The translations under genes and the position numbers were made by a program. Shown here in pieces: positions 10,670-20,159 of a stretch of 64,000 bases of DNA (positions are counted from its first letter, which is position 1; each line of letters begins with the position of its first letter). The notes under the pieces are model-generated. The model searched no databases and was not told where the DNA came from. It was given only the letters and a program-made list of their open reading frames with translations. Source of the DNA: Tomitella cavernea (lineage in GTDB: Bacteria > Actinomycetota > Actinomycetes > Mycobacteriales > Mycobacteriaceae); assembly GCF_016599145.1 (NCBI RefSeq), contig NZ_JAENKO010000016.1, positions 1 to 64,000 on the forward strand. The letters are read 5' to 3'.

Positions 10670-11812
10670 CTATTTCGTGCGGACGAATCCGGGGCTACCT
10701 GCGTGGGTGACGATCGACGCCCCCTTCATCGGCAGCGCCCATACCGAGGACACAGGCAAGTCGCTCAGACGGAACACCGCAGTCGTCACAGTGCCCTCGA
10801 CGTCGGCTGACTCCAACGCGAGCCGGCCGGCCAGCTGCGGGTCTGCGGCCAGTACGTCGGCGACCGCGTCTGCATTCCGCTGCGCATCCGCCGCGCTCGC
10901 CTGATGGTAAGCGACGATCAGGCGCGGCGCACCGCCGGAAAGCTTCAGGCCAATCCCCACCGCATCGAAAGCCGCGGGCATCGAACGCGCATCGCCGGAC
11001 GTACGGACCGGCAGCATCGCCGAGTAAACATGCCGGGCGTCGAGCGATGACGCCACCGCAGCGCGACCCGTGTCGTCGACGGCGGTCGTAACGTCGCCTT
11101 TGACAAGCGCATTCAGGGCCTCGGCCGAGGTGGAGACCGCCAGGTCCTGCCCGAACATCGCCATGTGCAGCGGCGCGCCGTTCCATCGCGCTGCGGTGGA
11201 ACGGCTCAGGTCCACCGCTTCGTCTTCTCCCGAACCGAACGTCCACATCCCGTTCTTCTGTCCCCCCGCCGCCGCGTCTACGGCTGCCGCTAGGTCGATC
11301 GGCTCGTCCATACTTGCGGAGAGCACGGCGAACCGTGATTGATTCGCAGCGTCTGCGGCGAAGCAGCCGACGTCGGCAATGCCCACGCCGATCTCGTCCG
11401 CCACTGCAGCTTGCTGCGCGGCGGCAACGGAGAACAGCGCCGGTGTCAGCACGGAGACGCCACGGTCGCCGTCTCCGGATCCCCCGCCGCCGATCGCCCC
11501 GATCGCATTCAGCCAGACGGACACCGCCGCCGGATCACTTCGTTCCGGGCGCTGCACGCCAGCAGCCACCGTGGCTGCGTCCAGGTCGCCAGTCGTGAAG
11601 TACCCGGTGTCACCGGCATCTGGCGCGGGCAATCGCGCCAGAGCCCCGGACACGGTGCACAGCGGGTCCGGGGCGGACGCTCCGTCCGCAGCTACGGACT
11701 CGCCGGCTGCGGCCGAACCCGCGGGCTCCACCGCGGAGGCACATCCAGCGAGCGCCACTGCCGCCGCCATAGTGACCGACGCTGCGAGCAGAACATTGCG
11801 CTGCGAACTCAT
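10670..11812 (-). CDS. Putative lipoprotein of unknown function
   Basis: 380 aa. A lipobox signal is clear: NVLLAASVTMAAAVALAGCAS, with the acylated Cys near residue 23. The mature protein is Ala/Asp-rich, starts with a low-complexity linker (SAAAGESVAADGAS) and continues as a globular domain with two further Cys (DPLCTVSG, DVGCFAADA) that could form an extracytoplasmic disulfide. No known domain is recognised. The ATG at 11812 gives the proper signal peptide. It lies 31 bp downstream of the nucleosidase gene on the same strand, so the two are probably co-transcribed. Confidence 0.7.
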   Translation of the reverse strand: MSSQRNVLLAASVTMAAAVALAGCASAVEPAGSAAAGESVAADGASAPDPLCTVSGALARLPAPDAGDTGYFTTGDLDAATVAAGVQRPERSDPAAVSVWLNAIGAIGGGGSGDGDRGVSVLTPALFSVAAAQQAAVADEIGVGIADVGCFAADAANQSRFAVLSASMDEPIDLAAAVDAAAGGQKNGMWTFGSGEDEAVDLSRSTAARWNGAPLHMAMFGQDLAVSTSAEALNALVKGDVTTAVDDTGRAAVASSLDARHVYSAMLPVRTSGDARSMPAAFDAVGIGLKLSGGAPRLIVAYHQASAADAQRNADAVADVLAADPQLAGRLALESADVEGTVTTAVFRLSDLPVSSVWALPMKGASIVTHAGSPGFVRTK

Positions 11813-11843
11813 GGGCGTGGACTCTATCGGAACGTCCGATCCC

Positions 11844-12488
11844 TCAGCCCGCGCCGAGCCTCCCAGCGACCCACGCGCCCAACTCCCGCGCGCAGTGATC
11901 GACCCTGTCGAGCCAGTCCATCGCCGACTCGTCCGCATCATCGCTGACGTACTTGACCAGCCGCACCGGCGTGCCCAGCAGGGTGCACGCGCGGGCGACG
12001 GCGAAGCCCTCCATGTCCACCAGGTCGGCGTCCTGCGCGAGGCGGGTACGCACGGCCGGGTCCGAGACGAACGTGTCGCCCGTCGCCAGCACACTGCCGT
12101 CACCGTCCGGCAGTTCGATGCGGTCGACCAGCGGGTATCCGAGCGCGCGCAGCGCCTCCGAGCTGATGTCGTGATTGGTCACCGCGGACGGGAGGTACAG
12201 CCCCGAGTGCCCGTCGTGCAGCGCCCCGGCCGTGCCGACGTTCACGACGGTGATGTCCCCCGGGCCCTGCGATCCGGTGCGCCCGACGGCGCGCAGGATC
12301 GCCGCCGTCGTCGCGGCCGCCGCGTCCACCTTGCCGATCCCGCAGATCAGCGTCTCCACGCCGCTCGGCAGGTGCGCCGCCTCGGACGCCGTCGCCGAGA
12401 CCACCAGCAGCCGTCGCCGGTCCGGAAAGCCCGAGTCCTCGCCGCGCCCCGTCGCTGCACTCACCAAAGCCGCATCACCGTCCGCCAT
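11844..12488 (-). CDS. Nucleosidase of the MTA/SAH nucleosidase (PNP/UDP) family
   Basis: 214-aa purine nucleoside phosphorylase-fold enzyme, probably hydrolysing 5'-methylthioadenosine and/or S-adenosylhomocysteine. Seen: [14 protein letters not shown] at the N-terminus, [26 protein letters not shown], the substrate motif [14 protein letters not shown] (Met-Glu pair) and [10 protein letters not shown] with the catalytic Asp. It is somewhat shorter than typical Mtn proteins. It is divergent from nadE (68 bp between starts) and followed by the lipoprotein gene. The exact substrate is inferred. Confidence 0.75.
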   Translation of the reverse strand: MADGDAALVSAATGRGEDSGFPDRRRLLVVSATASEAAHLPSGVETLICGIGKVDAAAATTAAILRAVGRTGSQGPGDITVVNVGTAGALHDGHSGLYLPSAVTNHDISSEALRALGYPLVDRIELPDGDGSVLATGDTFVSDPAVRTRLAQDADLVDMEGFAVARACTLLGTPVRLVKYVSDDADESAMDWLDRVDHCARELGAWVAGRLGAG

Positions 12489-12556
12489 CGTCGTGCTCCA
12501 TCGCCGCGCGCGTCCGGCCGGGGCCCGGTGCCGCCGACCGCACTACAGTCCACCAC

Positions 12557-13420
12557 ATGGACCGCGCGAACGAACTGCAGCAGACGATCGCCCGCGAGCT
12601 CGGTGTGCGACCCGAGATCGGCCCGGCCGCCGAGATCGAGGCGCGCATCGGCTTCCTCGCCGACTATCTGCGGTCGACGCCCGCGCGCGGCTTCCTCCTG
12701 GGCATCAGCGGCGGCCAAGACAGCACCCTCGCGGGACGCCTGTGCCAGCTGGCGGCGGAACGCCTGCGCGAGGAGGGTATGGACGACGCCCGCTTCGTCG
12801 CCGTGCGCCTCCCCTACGGCACGCAGGCGGACGAGGACGACGCGCAGGCGGCGCTGCGGTTCATCGCGCCGGACGAGGCCGTGACTGTGGACATCAAACC
12901 CGGCGCGGACGCGGTGTCGGAGGCGGCGGCCGCGGCGCTGCGCACTCCGGCGGACGGTTCCGCGGAACAGCCGGCCGGGCTGCGGGACTTCGTGCGCGGC
13001 AACGTCAAAGCCCGGGTGCGGATGGTCGCCCAATACGCGCTCGCCGGGCAGCGCGGCCTGCTGGTGGTGGGCACCGACCACGCCGCCGAGGCCGTCACCG
13101 GCTTCTATACGAAGTTCGGCGACGGCGCGGTGGACCTGACGCCGCTGACCGGCCTGACCAAGCGTCAGGGTGCGGCGCTGCTGCGCGAGCTCGGCGCACC
13201 GCCGCAGACATGGGAGAAGGTGCCGACCGCCGATCTCGAGGACGACCGCCCCGCGCTGCCCGATGAGGAGGCACTCGGCGTCGCCTACCGCGACATCGAC
13301 GACTACTTGGAGGGCCGGGGCGTCGACGACGCCGTGGCCGCGCGCATCGAGCACCTGTACACGATCAGCCGGCACAAGCGCGCCATGCCGGCGAGCCCGC
13401 TCGACACCTGGTGGCGTTGA
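12557..13420 (+). CDS. nadE: NH3-dependent NAD+ synthetase
   Basis: 287-aa N-type ATP pyrophosphatase that amidates deamido-NAD+ with ammonia, the last step of NAD biosynthesis. Seen: [20 protein letters not shown] (P-loop SGGQDS), [56 protein letters not shown] and the C-terminal [14 protein letters not shown]. There is no N-terminal glutaminase domain, so it uses free ammonia, unlike the large glutamine-dependent mycobacterial NadE. Length fits the E. coli/Bacillus type. Confidence 0.95.
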   Translation: MDRANELQQTIARELGVRPEIGPAAEIEARIGFLADYLRSTPARGFLLGISGGQDSTLAGRLCQLAAERLREEGMDDARFVAVRLPYGTQADEDDAQAALRFIAPDEAVTVDIKPGADAVSEAAAAALRTPADGSAEQPAGLRDFVRGNVKARVRMVAQYALAGQRGLLVVGTDHAAEAVTGFYTKFGDGAVDLTPLTGLTKRQGAALLRELGAPPQTWEKVPTADLEDDRPALPDEEALGVAYRDIDDYLEGRGVDDAVAARIEHLYTISRHKRAMPASPLDTWWR

Positions 13421-13470
13421 TCACAGGTCTTGTCTCCGCCGGTGGGCCGCTGCGGATGTAGCGTCATCGC

Positions 13471-14832
13471 GTGACTCGCAGAGCGCTCGGCGCACGGCAC
13501 CCGGCGCGGTTCGTCGTACTCGGATTCGCCGGGGCGGTCGCCGTCGGGTCCCTCCTGCTGATGCTTCCGGTCGCGACGACGGACGGATCCACGGCCTCCC
13601 CGCTCACCGCGCTGTTCACGGCCACGTCCGCGGTGTGCGTCACCGGCCTGGTGGTGGTCGACACGGGCGGCTACTGGTCGACGTTCGGCGAGGTCGTGAT
13701 CATCGCCCTTATCCAGATCGGCGGCCTCGGCATCATGGCGCTCGCGTCGCTGCTCGGGTTGCTCGTCGCCCGCCGGATGGGCCTGAAGATGCGCCTCGCC
13801 GCGCAGACCGAGACCAAGGCGACCGGGCTCGGCGACAGCCGCGTCGTGGTCCTGGGCGTGATCCGGCTCAGCCTCGCCGTAGAGGCCGTCATCGCCGTGC
13901 TGCTCACTCTCCGCTTCGCACTGCACTACGGCGAGCCGATCGGCCGGGCCGCCTACCTCGGTGTGTTCCACGCGGTTTCCGCGTACAACAACGCCGGCTT
14001 CGCACTGTGGCCGGACAGCCTCACCCGCTTCGCGACGGACCCGTGGATCATCGCGCCGATCAGCGCGGCGATCATCATCGGCGGGCTCGGATTCCCGGTC
14101 GTCATCGAGGTGCTCCGCGCGGCCCGCCGCCGGCTGCGCCGCGAACGGCGCCGTCCGCACTGGTCGCTGCACACCAAGATCACGCTGATCGCCTACGGGG
14201 TGATCGCGCTGCTCGGCATCGTCGCGATCACCGCGATCGAGTGGAGCAACCCGCGCACGCTCGGGCCGTTGGGCACGCCCGGGTCCCTGTTGACCGGCGC
14301 CTTCAGCGCGATCTCGCCGCGCACCGCCGGCTTCAACGCCGTCGACATCGCAGGGATGCACCCGGCGACTCTGCTTATCACGGACGTAATGATGTTCATC
14401 GGCGGCGGCAGCGCCGGTACGGCCGGCGGCATCAAAGTGACCACCTTCGCCCTTCTCGCGTTCGTCATCATCACGGAGGCCCGCGGCGAGCCGACCGTGC
14501 ACGTGATGGGCCGCCGCCTCGCGGGAAGCGTGCAGCGTCAGGCCGTGTCCGTGGCGCTGCTCGGGGTCGGCGCGGTGTTCGCCTCCGCGGTAGCGCTCAT
14601 GCTGCTCACGCCGTACAACCTCAACGACGTACTGTTCGAGGCCACCTCCGCGTTCGCCACGGTCGGCCTGTCCACGGGTATCACCGCCGACCTCCCCGGC
14701 GCCGCACAATCAATCCTGATCGGTCTGATGTTCCTCGGCCGGCTCGGCCCGATCACCTTCGCTTCAGCGCTGGCCCTCCGCGACCGCGGGCGCCGCTACG
14801 AACTACCCGAGGAGCGACCGATCGTTGGCTGA
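13471..14832 (+). CDS. ktrB: Ktr/Trk-type potassium transporter, membrane subunit
   Basis: 453-aa integral membrane protein of the TrkH/KtrB superfamily for K+ (or Na+-coupled K+) uptake. Four pore repeats with their selectivity-filter glycines are visible: TSAVCVTGL, SAYNNAGF, SPRTAGFN and SAFATVGLS, plus the intramembrane loop IGGGSAGTAGGIKVTT. The start is the GTG at 13471, 50 bp after nadE; no good ribosome binding site is seen. It overlaps ktrA by 8 nt, and the pair forms a complete KtrAB-like system. Confidence 0.9.
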   Translation: MTRRALGARHPARFVVLGFAGAVAVGSLLLMLPVATTDGSTASPLTALFTATSAVCVTGLVVVDTGGYWSTFGEVVIIALIQIGGLGIMALASLLGLLVARRMGLKMRLAAQTETKATGLGDSRVVVLGVIRLSLAVEAVIAVLLTLRFALHYGEPIGRAAYLGVFHAVSAYNNAGFALWPDSLTRFATDPWIIAPISAAIIIGGLGFPVVIEVLRAARRRLRRERRRPHWSLHTKITLIAYGVIALLGIVAITAIEWSNPRTLGPLGTPGSLLTGAFSAISPRTAGFNAVDIAGMHPATLLITDVMMFIGGGSAGTAGGIKVTTFALLAFVIITEARGEPTVHVMGRRLAGSVQRQAVSVALLGVGAVFASAVALMLLTPYNLNDVLFEATSAFATVGLSTGITADLPGAAQSILIGLMFLGRLGPITFASALALRDRGRRYELPEERPIVG

Positions 14833-15502
14833 TTCACATCGCATGACACGCATGACCGCCCCGGTGACGGTGCTCGGCCTCGGCCGGTTCGGCAGATCGC
14901 TGGCGGAGGAACTGGAAAAGCGCGGCACCGAAGTGCTCGGCATCGATGCGGACGCCGTGCTGGTGCAGCAGGTGAGCGAGACGCTGACGCACGCCGCCGT
15001 CGCCGACACCACCGATCCGCAGGCGCTCGCACAGCTCGGCGTGCCCGAGTTCCGCAGGGCGGTGGTCGGCATCGGCACCGACCTCGAGGCGAGCATCCTC
15101 ACCACCTCGGCGCTCGCCGATGCCGGAATCCCGCACATCTGGGCGAAGGCCACCAGCCGCCAGCACGGGAAGATCCTCGAGCGCGTCGGGGCGCACCACG
15201 TGGTGTTGCCCGAGCACGACATGGGCGAGCGCGTGGCGCACTTGGTCACCGGCCGGATGCTCGACTTTGTCGCCTTCGAGGAGGACTACGCGATGGTGAA
15301 GACCACCGCACCCGCGGTCCTCGCCGGCAAGACGCTGCTCGAAAGCGATTCGCGACGCAGGTTCGGGATCACGGTGGTGGCCGTCAAGCACCGCGGCGCG
15401 GAGTTCACGCACGCGTCGGTGGACACGGTGATCGAAGCCGAAGACCTCCTCATCGTCGCGGGCCGCACCCGGAGGGTCGAGGAGTTCGCGGAACTGAGCT
15501 GA
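14825..15502 (+). CDS. ktrA: Ktr/Trk potassium uptake regulatory (RCK) subunit
   Basis: 225-aa peripheral membrane protein with an N-terminal RCK_N Rossmann domain (VTVLGLGRFGRSLAEELEKRG, then LGIDAD) that senses ATP/ADP or NAD(H), and a C-terminal RCK_C domain (about 140-225). It gates KtrB. I chose the TTG at 14825, which has GAGGAG at 8 nt and overlaps the end of ktrB, indicating translational coupling; in-frame ATGs at 14843 and 14852 are alternatives. It ends 9 bp from the convergent LysR gene. Confidence 0.9.
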   Translation: MADSHRMTRMTAPVTVLGLGRFGRSLAEELEKRGTEVLGIDADAVLVQQVSETLTHAAVADTTDPQALAQLGVPEFRRAVVGIGTDLEASILTTSALADAGIPHIWAKATSRQHGKILERVGAHHVVLPEHDMGERVAHLVTGRMLDFVAFEEDYAMVKTTAPAVLAGKTLLESDSRRRFGITVVAVKHRGAEFTHASVDTVIEAEDLLIVAGRTRRVEEFAELS

Positions 15503-15511
15503 CGCTGCCCA

Positions 15512-16411
15512 TCAGCCCGTGCCGTCGCCCTCCGCAGCACCGTTGCTCCGGCGCAGTGCCGCCATGAGGTCGTGGAACTCCACCGACCGCTGCAGCGCCG
15601 GGCTCAGCACCGCGCGTACCGGCACCCGCAGCCGACGCTCGGATTCATGCAGCAGGCTCAGCCCGGCCACAGGCGTGCCGCCCGCCGACTCCGCATAAAG
15701 CACCGTCCAGGCGCGCGGCTGGGTGATGACCTCCAGCGACGCGGTGTGATCGGCCGGGATCGGCGGCCCCAGCCGCACCTTGCGGCCGATCTCCTGGAAG
15801 GCGCGCTCCACCACCTGGTGGATGAGCACCTGGCTGTGACGCGCCGGCAGAAGCAGCGGATAGTCGCCCAGGGCACGCAGATCCACGGTGCCCGACGTGG
15901 CCAGCGGGTGCCGACGCGACATCGCCACCAGAAGGTCCTGCATGCCCAGGCTCACCGACTGCAGACCGGGGCGGTCCACCTCGCCCCGGATCAGCGCGAC
16001 GTCCGCGTCGCCGCTGGTGACCGCGACCATCCTGTCCGCGAAGTCCCGAAGCACGAACTCGATGTCGAGGTTGGGGTGCACCTCGCGCACGGCGGCGATC
16101 GCCTCGAGGCTCTGCGCGGCGAAGCTCATGTTGGCGGTGATGCGGATCCGGTTGCGCGGCTCACGGACGACCTCCCGCGCTTTCGCCTCGACGGCCAGGG
16201 CTTCCGCCGCCACGGGCATGAGCCGCTCGCCCGCCGCCGTCAGCTCCACGTTGCGGGTGGAGCGGTCGAACAGCTTCACCCCCACGTCCTGCTCGAGCTT
16301 GGCGATCTGGTGGCTGATCGCCGATTGCGAGACGTAGCAGCGCTCCGCCGCCTGCGAGAAACTCCTGAGCTGCCCGACGGCGGTGAAGTAGCGCAGCTGC
16401 CGAAAGTCCAT
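15512..16411 (-). CDS. LysR-family transcriptional regulator
   Basis: 299 aa. Winged-helix DNA-binding domain at 1-60 (MDFRQLRYFTAVGQLRSFSQ, AERCYVSQSAISHQIAKLE, LFDRSTRNVELTAAGE), followed by a periplasmic-binding-like effector domain (about 90-285). It is divergent from ndh, and a long hyphenated palindrome lies between them, so it may autoregulate and control NADH dehydrogenase 2. The effector is unknown. The ATG at 16411 is the standard LysR start; the open frame runs on upstream without coding character. Confidence 0.9.
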   Translation of the reverse strand: MDFRQLRYFTAVGQLRSFSQAAERCYVSQSAISHQIAKLEQDVGVKLFDRSTRNVELTAAGERLMPVAAEALAVEAKAREVVREPRNRIRITANMSFAAQSLEAIAAVREVHPNLDIEFVLRDFADRMVAVTSGDADVALIRGEVDRPGLQSVSLGMQDLLVAMSRRHPLATSGTVDLRALGDYPLLLPARHSQVLIHQVVERAFQEIGRKVRLGPPIPADHTASLEVITQPRAWTVLYAESAGGTPVAGLSLLHESERRLRVPVRAVLSPALQRSVEFHDLMAALRRSNGAAEGDGTG

Positions 16412-16493
16412 GCGCCCAGGATATGCAGCCGCGCCCGGCGGCCCGGGCGCCGGAGTGGCCGGCCCGCCCCCGCCGCCGGTCGGACCACTTATG

Positions 16494-16533
16494 ACCGATC
16501 GAGATAGGAGTTTGCCGATATCTCCGGATCGGT
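16494..16533. promoter_or_regulatory. Hyphenated palindrome between lysR and ndh (candidate LysR site)
   Basis: Left arm ACCGATCGAGATA (16494-16506) and right arm TATCTCCGGATCGGT (16519-16533) are inverted copies with a 2-nt insertion, 12 nt apart. The site lies in the divergent lysR-ndh region, about 80 bp before lysR and 165 bp before ndh. The long two-part layout fits LysR recognition sites; binding is inferred. Confidence 0.5.
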
Positions 16534-16697
16534 GGTAAACGGTCGCGGCGCTCCATACGGTGAGGACATACGGGCGGAGAGCAGCTCCCCCGTCGACGCA
16601 GTTGAAGTCACCGGAACAAAAACCCCGGTACGGTGCCGCGCCGCCGGAACTCCGCCCCGTCGAGACCCGACAGCGCACAGAGGAGATGGAGGTCGCC

Positions 16698-18212
16698 GTG
16701 ACGACACAGGTTGCGCAGAACGCACAGAACGCAGCGGACGCCGCCCGCAAGGATCGTGGGGACGTCGAGCGCACCGAGGTGGTCATCGTCGGTTCCGGCT
16801 TCGGCGCACTGGCCGCCGCGAAGAAGCTGGCCAAGGCCAAGGTCCCGTTCGTGCTCATCTCCGAGACCACCGAACACCTCTTCCAGCCGCTGCTCTACCA
16901 GGTGGCCACCGGCGTGCTCTCGCCCGGCGAGATCGCCCCGCCCATCCGCGCGGTACTGGCCAAGTACCCCACTGCCGACGTCCGCCTGGGCCGCGTCGTC
17001 GACGTCGATCCCGACCGCCGCGAGGTGGTCTACGAGGCCGGCGGCGAGCGGCTGCGACTCGGCTACACCACGCTCATCGCGGCCACCGGCGCCCGCCAGG
17101 CGTACTTCGGCAACGACCACTTCGCCGATGTCACCTTCGCGCTCAAGACCATCGACGACGCCGAGCGGCTGCGCCACCAGATCCTGCGGTGCTTCGAGGA
17201 GGCGCACACCACCACCGACCCGCAGCGGCGGCGCGACCTGCTCACGTTCGTCGTGATCGGCGCCGGCGCCACGGGCGTGGAGCTCGGCGGCCAGATCAAG
17301 GAACTCGCCCAGCGCTATTTCGCCACCTCGCTGCACGACCTCAAACCCGAGGACGTCACGGTGAAGATCATCGAGGGCGCCGACAAGGCCCTGCCCCCGT
17401 TCGGCGGCAAGCTCAGCGAGTACGTGGCCGACTCGCTGGAGAAGGACGGCGTCGACGTGGTGCTCGGCACTTTCGTCACCGACATCGACGCGCACGGCGC
17501 GACGCTCAAGGACGCGAAGACCGGCGAAGAGAGGCGCGTCACCGCCGAGACCATCATCTGGTCGGCGGGCGTGCAGGCCAACGACTTCGCCCGCGTGCTG
17601 GCCGAGCGCACCGGCTGCGAGGCCGACCGCGCCGGCCGCCTGCTGGTCAACGACGACCTCACCGTAGGCGGGCGCGCGGACATCTTCGCCGTGGGCGACA
17701 TGATGTCGCTGCACAGCCTGCCAGGCCAGTCGCCGGTGGCGATGCAGGGCGGGCGGCACGCGGCGGCCATCGCGTCCGGCAAGCGCGACGCCGGCACCCC
17801 GTTCCAGTACCGCGACAAGGGGTCGATGGCCATCATCAACCGGTTCCGGGCGATCACCCGCATCGGGAAGATCGAGCTCACCGGCTTCGTCGCCTGGGTC
17901 CTGTGGCTGGCGGTGCACCTGATGTACATGGTGGGCTTCCGCAACCGATACGTCGCCGTGATGTCCTGGGTAGGGTCGTTCCTGGGCCGCCACCGCCCGC
18001 ACTTCCACTACGCGCAGCAGCGCATGCCGGCTACCACCGCAGACGGTGGTGCCGACGCCGCTGCCGAAAGTGTGGCCGATGGCGCGGAGACCGCGCAGTC
18101 GCCCGCGCCGGTGGCGGCGCCCGCGACGATCACAGCGGGGCATGCCGAAGAATCCGAGACCTGGCGCCGCGAGCAGGCCGAGCGTCGAATCCCGGTGCAC
18201 TCGTCCTCGTAG
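16698..18212 (+). CDS. ndh: Type II NADH:quinone oxidoreductase (NDH-2)
   Basis: 504-aa FAD enzyme on the inner face of the membrane that oxidises NADH and reduces menaquinone without pumping protons. Two Rossmann motifs are visible: [17 protein letters not shown] (FAD) and [19 protein letters not shown] (NADH), plus the quinone-side motif [20 protein letters not shown] and FAVGDM near the second FAD contact. C-terminal hydrophobic helices ([18 protein letters not shown]) anchor it. The last 60 or so residues are an Ala/Glu-rich low-complexity tail. The GTG at 16698 has GGAGG at 5 nt; the ATG at 16686 directly abuts its own GAGGAG and is less likely. Confidence 0.93.
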   Translation: MTTQVAQNAQNAADAARKDRGDVERTEVVIVGSGFGALAAAKKLAKAKVPFVLISETTEHLFQPLLYQVATGVLSPGEIAPPIRAVLAKYPTADVRLGRVVDVDPDRREVVYEAGGERLRLGYTTLIAATGARQAYFGNDHFADVTFALKTIDDAERLRHQILRCFEEAHTTTDPQRRRDLLTFVVIGAGATGVELGGQIKELAQRYFATSLHDLKPEDVTVKIIEGADKALPPFGGKLSEYVADSLEKDGVDVVLGTFVTDIDAHGATLKDAKTGEERRVTAETIIWSAGVQANDFARVLAERTGCEADRAGRLLVNDDLTVGGRADIFAVGDMMSLHSLPGQSPVAMQGGRHAAAIASGKRDAGTPFQYRDKGSMAIINRFRAITRIGKIELTGFVAWVLWLAVHLMYMVGFRNRYVAVMSWVGSFLGRHRPHFHYAQQRMPATTADGGADAAAESVADGAETAQSPAPVAAPATITAGHAEESETWRREQAERRIPVHSSS

Positions 18213-18236
18213 CCGCGGAGAGAACGGCACACCGAA

Positions 18237-18273
18237 GCCCGCGGGTCGGCACGCATCGTGCCGGCCCGCGGGC
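18237..18273 (+). terminator. Strong hairpin terminator of ndh
   Basis: A 17-bp stem (one G-U pair) closed by a 3-nt CAT loop starts 24 nt past the ndh stop. There is no T-run, but the stem is among the longest in the window. Confidence 0.7.
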
Positions 18274-18312
18274 GTTCGCGCATCCGTCGACGGAGGCGGT
18301 GCATCACCGTCG

Positions 18313-18625
18313 CCTCTGCGCGCGCTGACCGCCAGCCCGTTCAAGTCCGTGTACGTCTCCGCCAAGCACGGCGTGCTCGGCCTTGTCCGCACGATCGCGC
18401 TCGAGGGCGCCGAATCCGGCGTCACCTCGGCCGCCCTCTGCCCGGCGTACGTGCGCACGCCTCTGGTGGAAAAGCAGATCAGCGACCAGGCGCGCGCCCA
18501 TGGCATGGCCGAAGACGAGGTGGTGGCGCGGGTCATGCTCGAGCGGCAGGCGGTGAAGAGGCTCATCGGGCCCGACGAGGTCGCTCGCCTTCCTCCTGAC
18601 CCCGGCCAGGGCCGCCGACGGTGAG
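18313..18625 (+). pseudogene. Remnant of a 3-hydroxybutyrate dehydrogenase-like SDR gene
   Basis: Only the central/C-terminal SDR part is left: [17 protein letters not shown] carries the catalytic YxxxK, followed by [20 protein letters not shown] and [17 protein letters not shown], a pattern typical of BdhA. The N-terminal NAD-binding part is missing, and after IGPDEVA the frame shifts (the next frame reads [14 protein letters not shown]). The C-terminus is lost where it meets the opposite-strand PHA-synthase-like remnant. No start codon or ribosome binding site. It was probably part of a polyhydroxybutyrate locus. Confidence 0.7.
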
Positions 18626-19529
18626 CGTCCCCGTGACCAGTTCGTTCCGGACGAAGAGGTGCTCGACGATCCACAGGTAGAACGGGCCGGCGATGTCCTG
18701 GGTCCATTCGAACCAGTCGGTGAAGTCGTTGAAACGCTCCACATGTGCGGGGTCGTCGATGTGCGCCCACAGGTCCATCACGCGCTCGGCCTCGCCGGCG
18801 GGCTCGAGCATCTTGAACGCCAGCAGCTGGTTGCGCCCGCGGTACCGTCCTCGGCCCAGCCATCGCCCGGTAGGGCCGCATCGGATCGCCGGCGCCCGTG
18901 GCCTTCATCCACTCGCGGATCGCCGAGCGCCCCGCGTGGAAGTCGATGGGAGCGCCGCCGACCGACAGCGAATGCACTGCCCCGGGACGCAGCGCCGCGT
19001 AGATGGAGGCGAGCCAGCCGCCCTGGCAGTCGCCTATGAGGTTGACCCGCCCGCCCAGCCTGCCGACCTCGTCGTCGAGGAACCCGATGTAGTCCTCGAT
19101 GGTGGACCCGGCGGTCTCGGCGGTGACGGGAAGCCAGTCCAGGCAGTCGAAACTACCCAGCCCGGCCTCCAGAGCGGTGCGGATCTGCGACTGTTCCGGC
19201 GAGTAGTCGACGATCGAGGAGGCGCGCCCGGCCTGCGGGGGCAGCACCAGCGTGGGCACCGCCGAAGTGCCGGTGGAGAAGTCGAGCACCCGTGCCTGCG
19301 GCCAGTTCTGCACCACCGTGTGCTCCGTGTTCCACCCGGGGGTGCGGCGCCGGGTGACGGCGCGGAATCACACCGCCGTGTCGTTGAGCACGGTCGCAGG
19401 GCCGGTGCCGCGCCGTGCTGCCGAGCGCAGATACCCCGTCCAGCCGGACGTCCACGCGGACGAGATCTCCCAGGGCGCACGAGCCCAGGCGGTGCGCTAG
19501 GACGGGACACGGGTCTGCGTTGCCATCAT
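18611..19529 (-). pseudogene. Broken PHA synthase-like alpha/beta hydrolase gene
   Basis: A recognisable gene with several lesions. It starts at ATGATGGCAACG (19529) behind CAGGAG, but has an in-frame TAG at 19499-19497 and a TGA at 19370-19368 (TGG expected, as AV-W-FRAVTRR). It then runs NWPQARVLDFSTGTSAVP, YIGFLDDEVGRLGGRVNLIG and DCQGGWLASIYAALRP (lipase box GxCxG with Cys nucleophile, as in PHA synthases). Near 18870 the frame shifts, and the rest (GRYRGRNQLLAFKMLE, FNDFTDWFEWTQDIAGPFYL) continues in another frame to about 18611, where it is truncated. Two nonsense codons, a frameshift and a lost 3' end make function unlikely. Confidence 0.75.
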
Positions 19530-19741
19530 CCGACTCCTGACGAAGAGACACCCCGCGTCTACTCGCGAGTATCCCCGACGTTAGCCGGTCCACTGCTAAC
19601 GCGCTCAGAATCGCGCCGACACGTTGTGCCCGGTTCCGCGTCGCGGTGTGGCGCGCGGCGCGGCGGCTAACCCCCGGCCTGCCGGTACGCGATGGAAGGG
19701 GAAAGACCCGATACAGGTCCACCGTGGATCGGAGAGGCCCC

Positions 19742-20158
19742 ATGCACACCTTCACCCGCACCTTCGTCGGCGCCGCGGGCGCCGCCGCACTGAGCGCAGG
19801 CCTGTTCGCGGGAGTCGCCGGTGCCGCGCCCAGCGGTTCCATCGCGGACTCCCCTGTCGGCTTCGGCGCATTCGTGCTCACCAGCGGAACCGACGCAGCG
19901 GGGCTGATCTGTCCCCCGGACGTCGGCACCCATCCCGATCCGGCGCAGGCATGCGATTCCATCCGGAAGGCCGGCGGCAATTTCGAAGCGCTACCCCGAG
20001 ACATGCACGTGCTGTGTCCGATGATCTACATGCCCACCCCGGCGCGTGCGGTCGGCGTGTGGGTCGACGCGGGCGGGCCCCGCATCGTCGATTACTCCCA
20101 CACCTACGGAAACGGTTGCGTCGCTGCGGCCGCATCGGGCGGCGTGTTCGGCTTCTGA
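19742..20158 (+). CDS. Secreted subtilisin inhibitor-like (SSI) protein
   Basis: 138-aa exported protease inhibitor. Signal peptide at residues 1-27 or so (ends FAGVAGA-A). The mature part follows the Streptomyces subtilisin inhibitor pattern: LICPPDVGTHPDPAQACDSI, GGNFEALP, the reactive-site loop CPMIY (SSI has CPMVY; P1 Met implied), GPRIVDYSHTYGNGCVA and the terminal GGVFGF. Four Cys fit the two SSI disulfides. ATG 19742 has GGAGAGGCCCC before it. Its likely target is a secreted subtilisin-like serine protease. It is intact although both flanks are pseudogenes. Confidence 0.85.
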   Translation: MHTFTRTFVGAAGAAALSAGLFAGVAGAAPSGSIADSPVGFGAFVLTSGTDAAGLICPPDVGTHPDPAQACDSIRKAGGNFEALPRDMHVLCPMIYMPTPARAVGVWVDAGGPRIVDYSHTYGNGCVAAAASGGVFGF

Positions 20159-20159
20159 C

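Noticed and set aside
11379-12884. A 501-codon plus-strand frame over the lipoprotein, nucleosidase and nadE genes
   Set aside because: It overlaps three supported genes in other frames and has no coherent domain.
19034-20004. Arg/Pro/Ser-rich minus-strand frames opposite and upstream of the subtilisin inhibitor
   Set aside because: They are out of frame with the recognisable PHA-synthase-like protein and have no homology-like motif or start signal.
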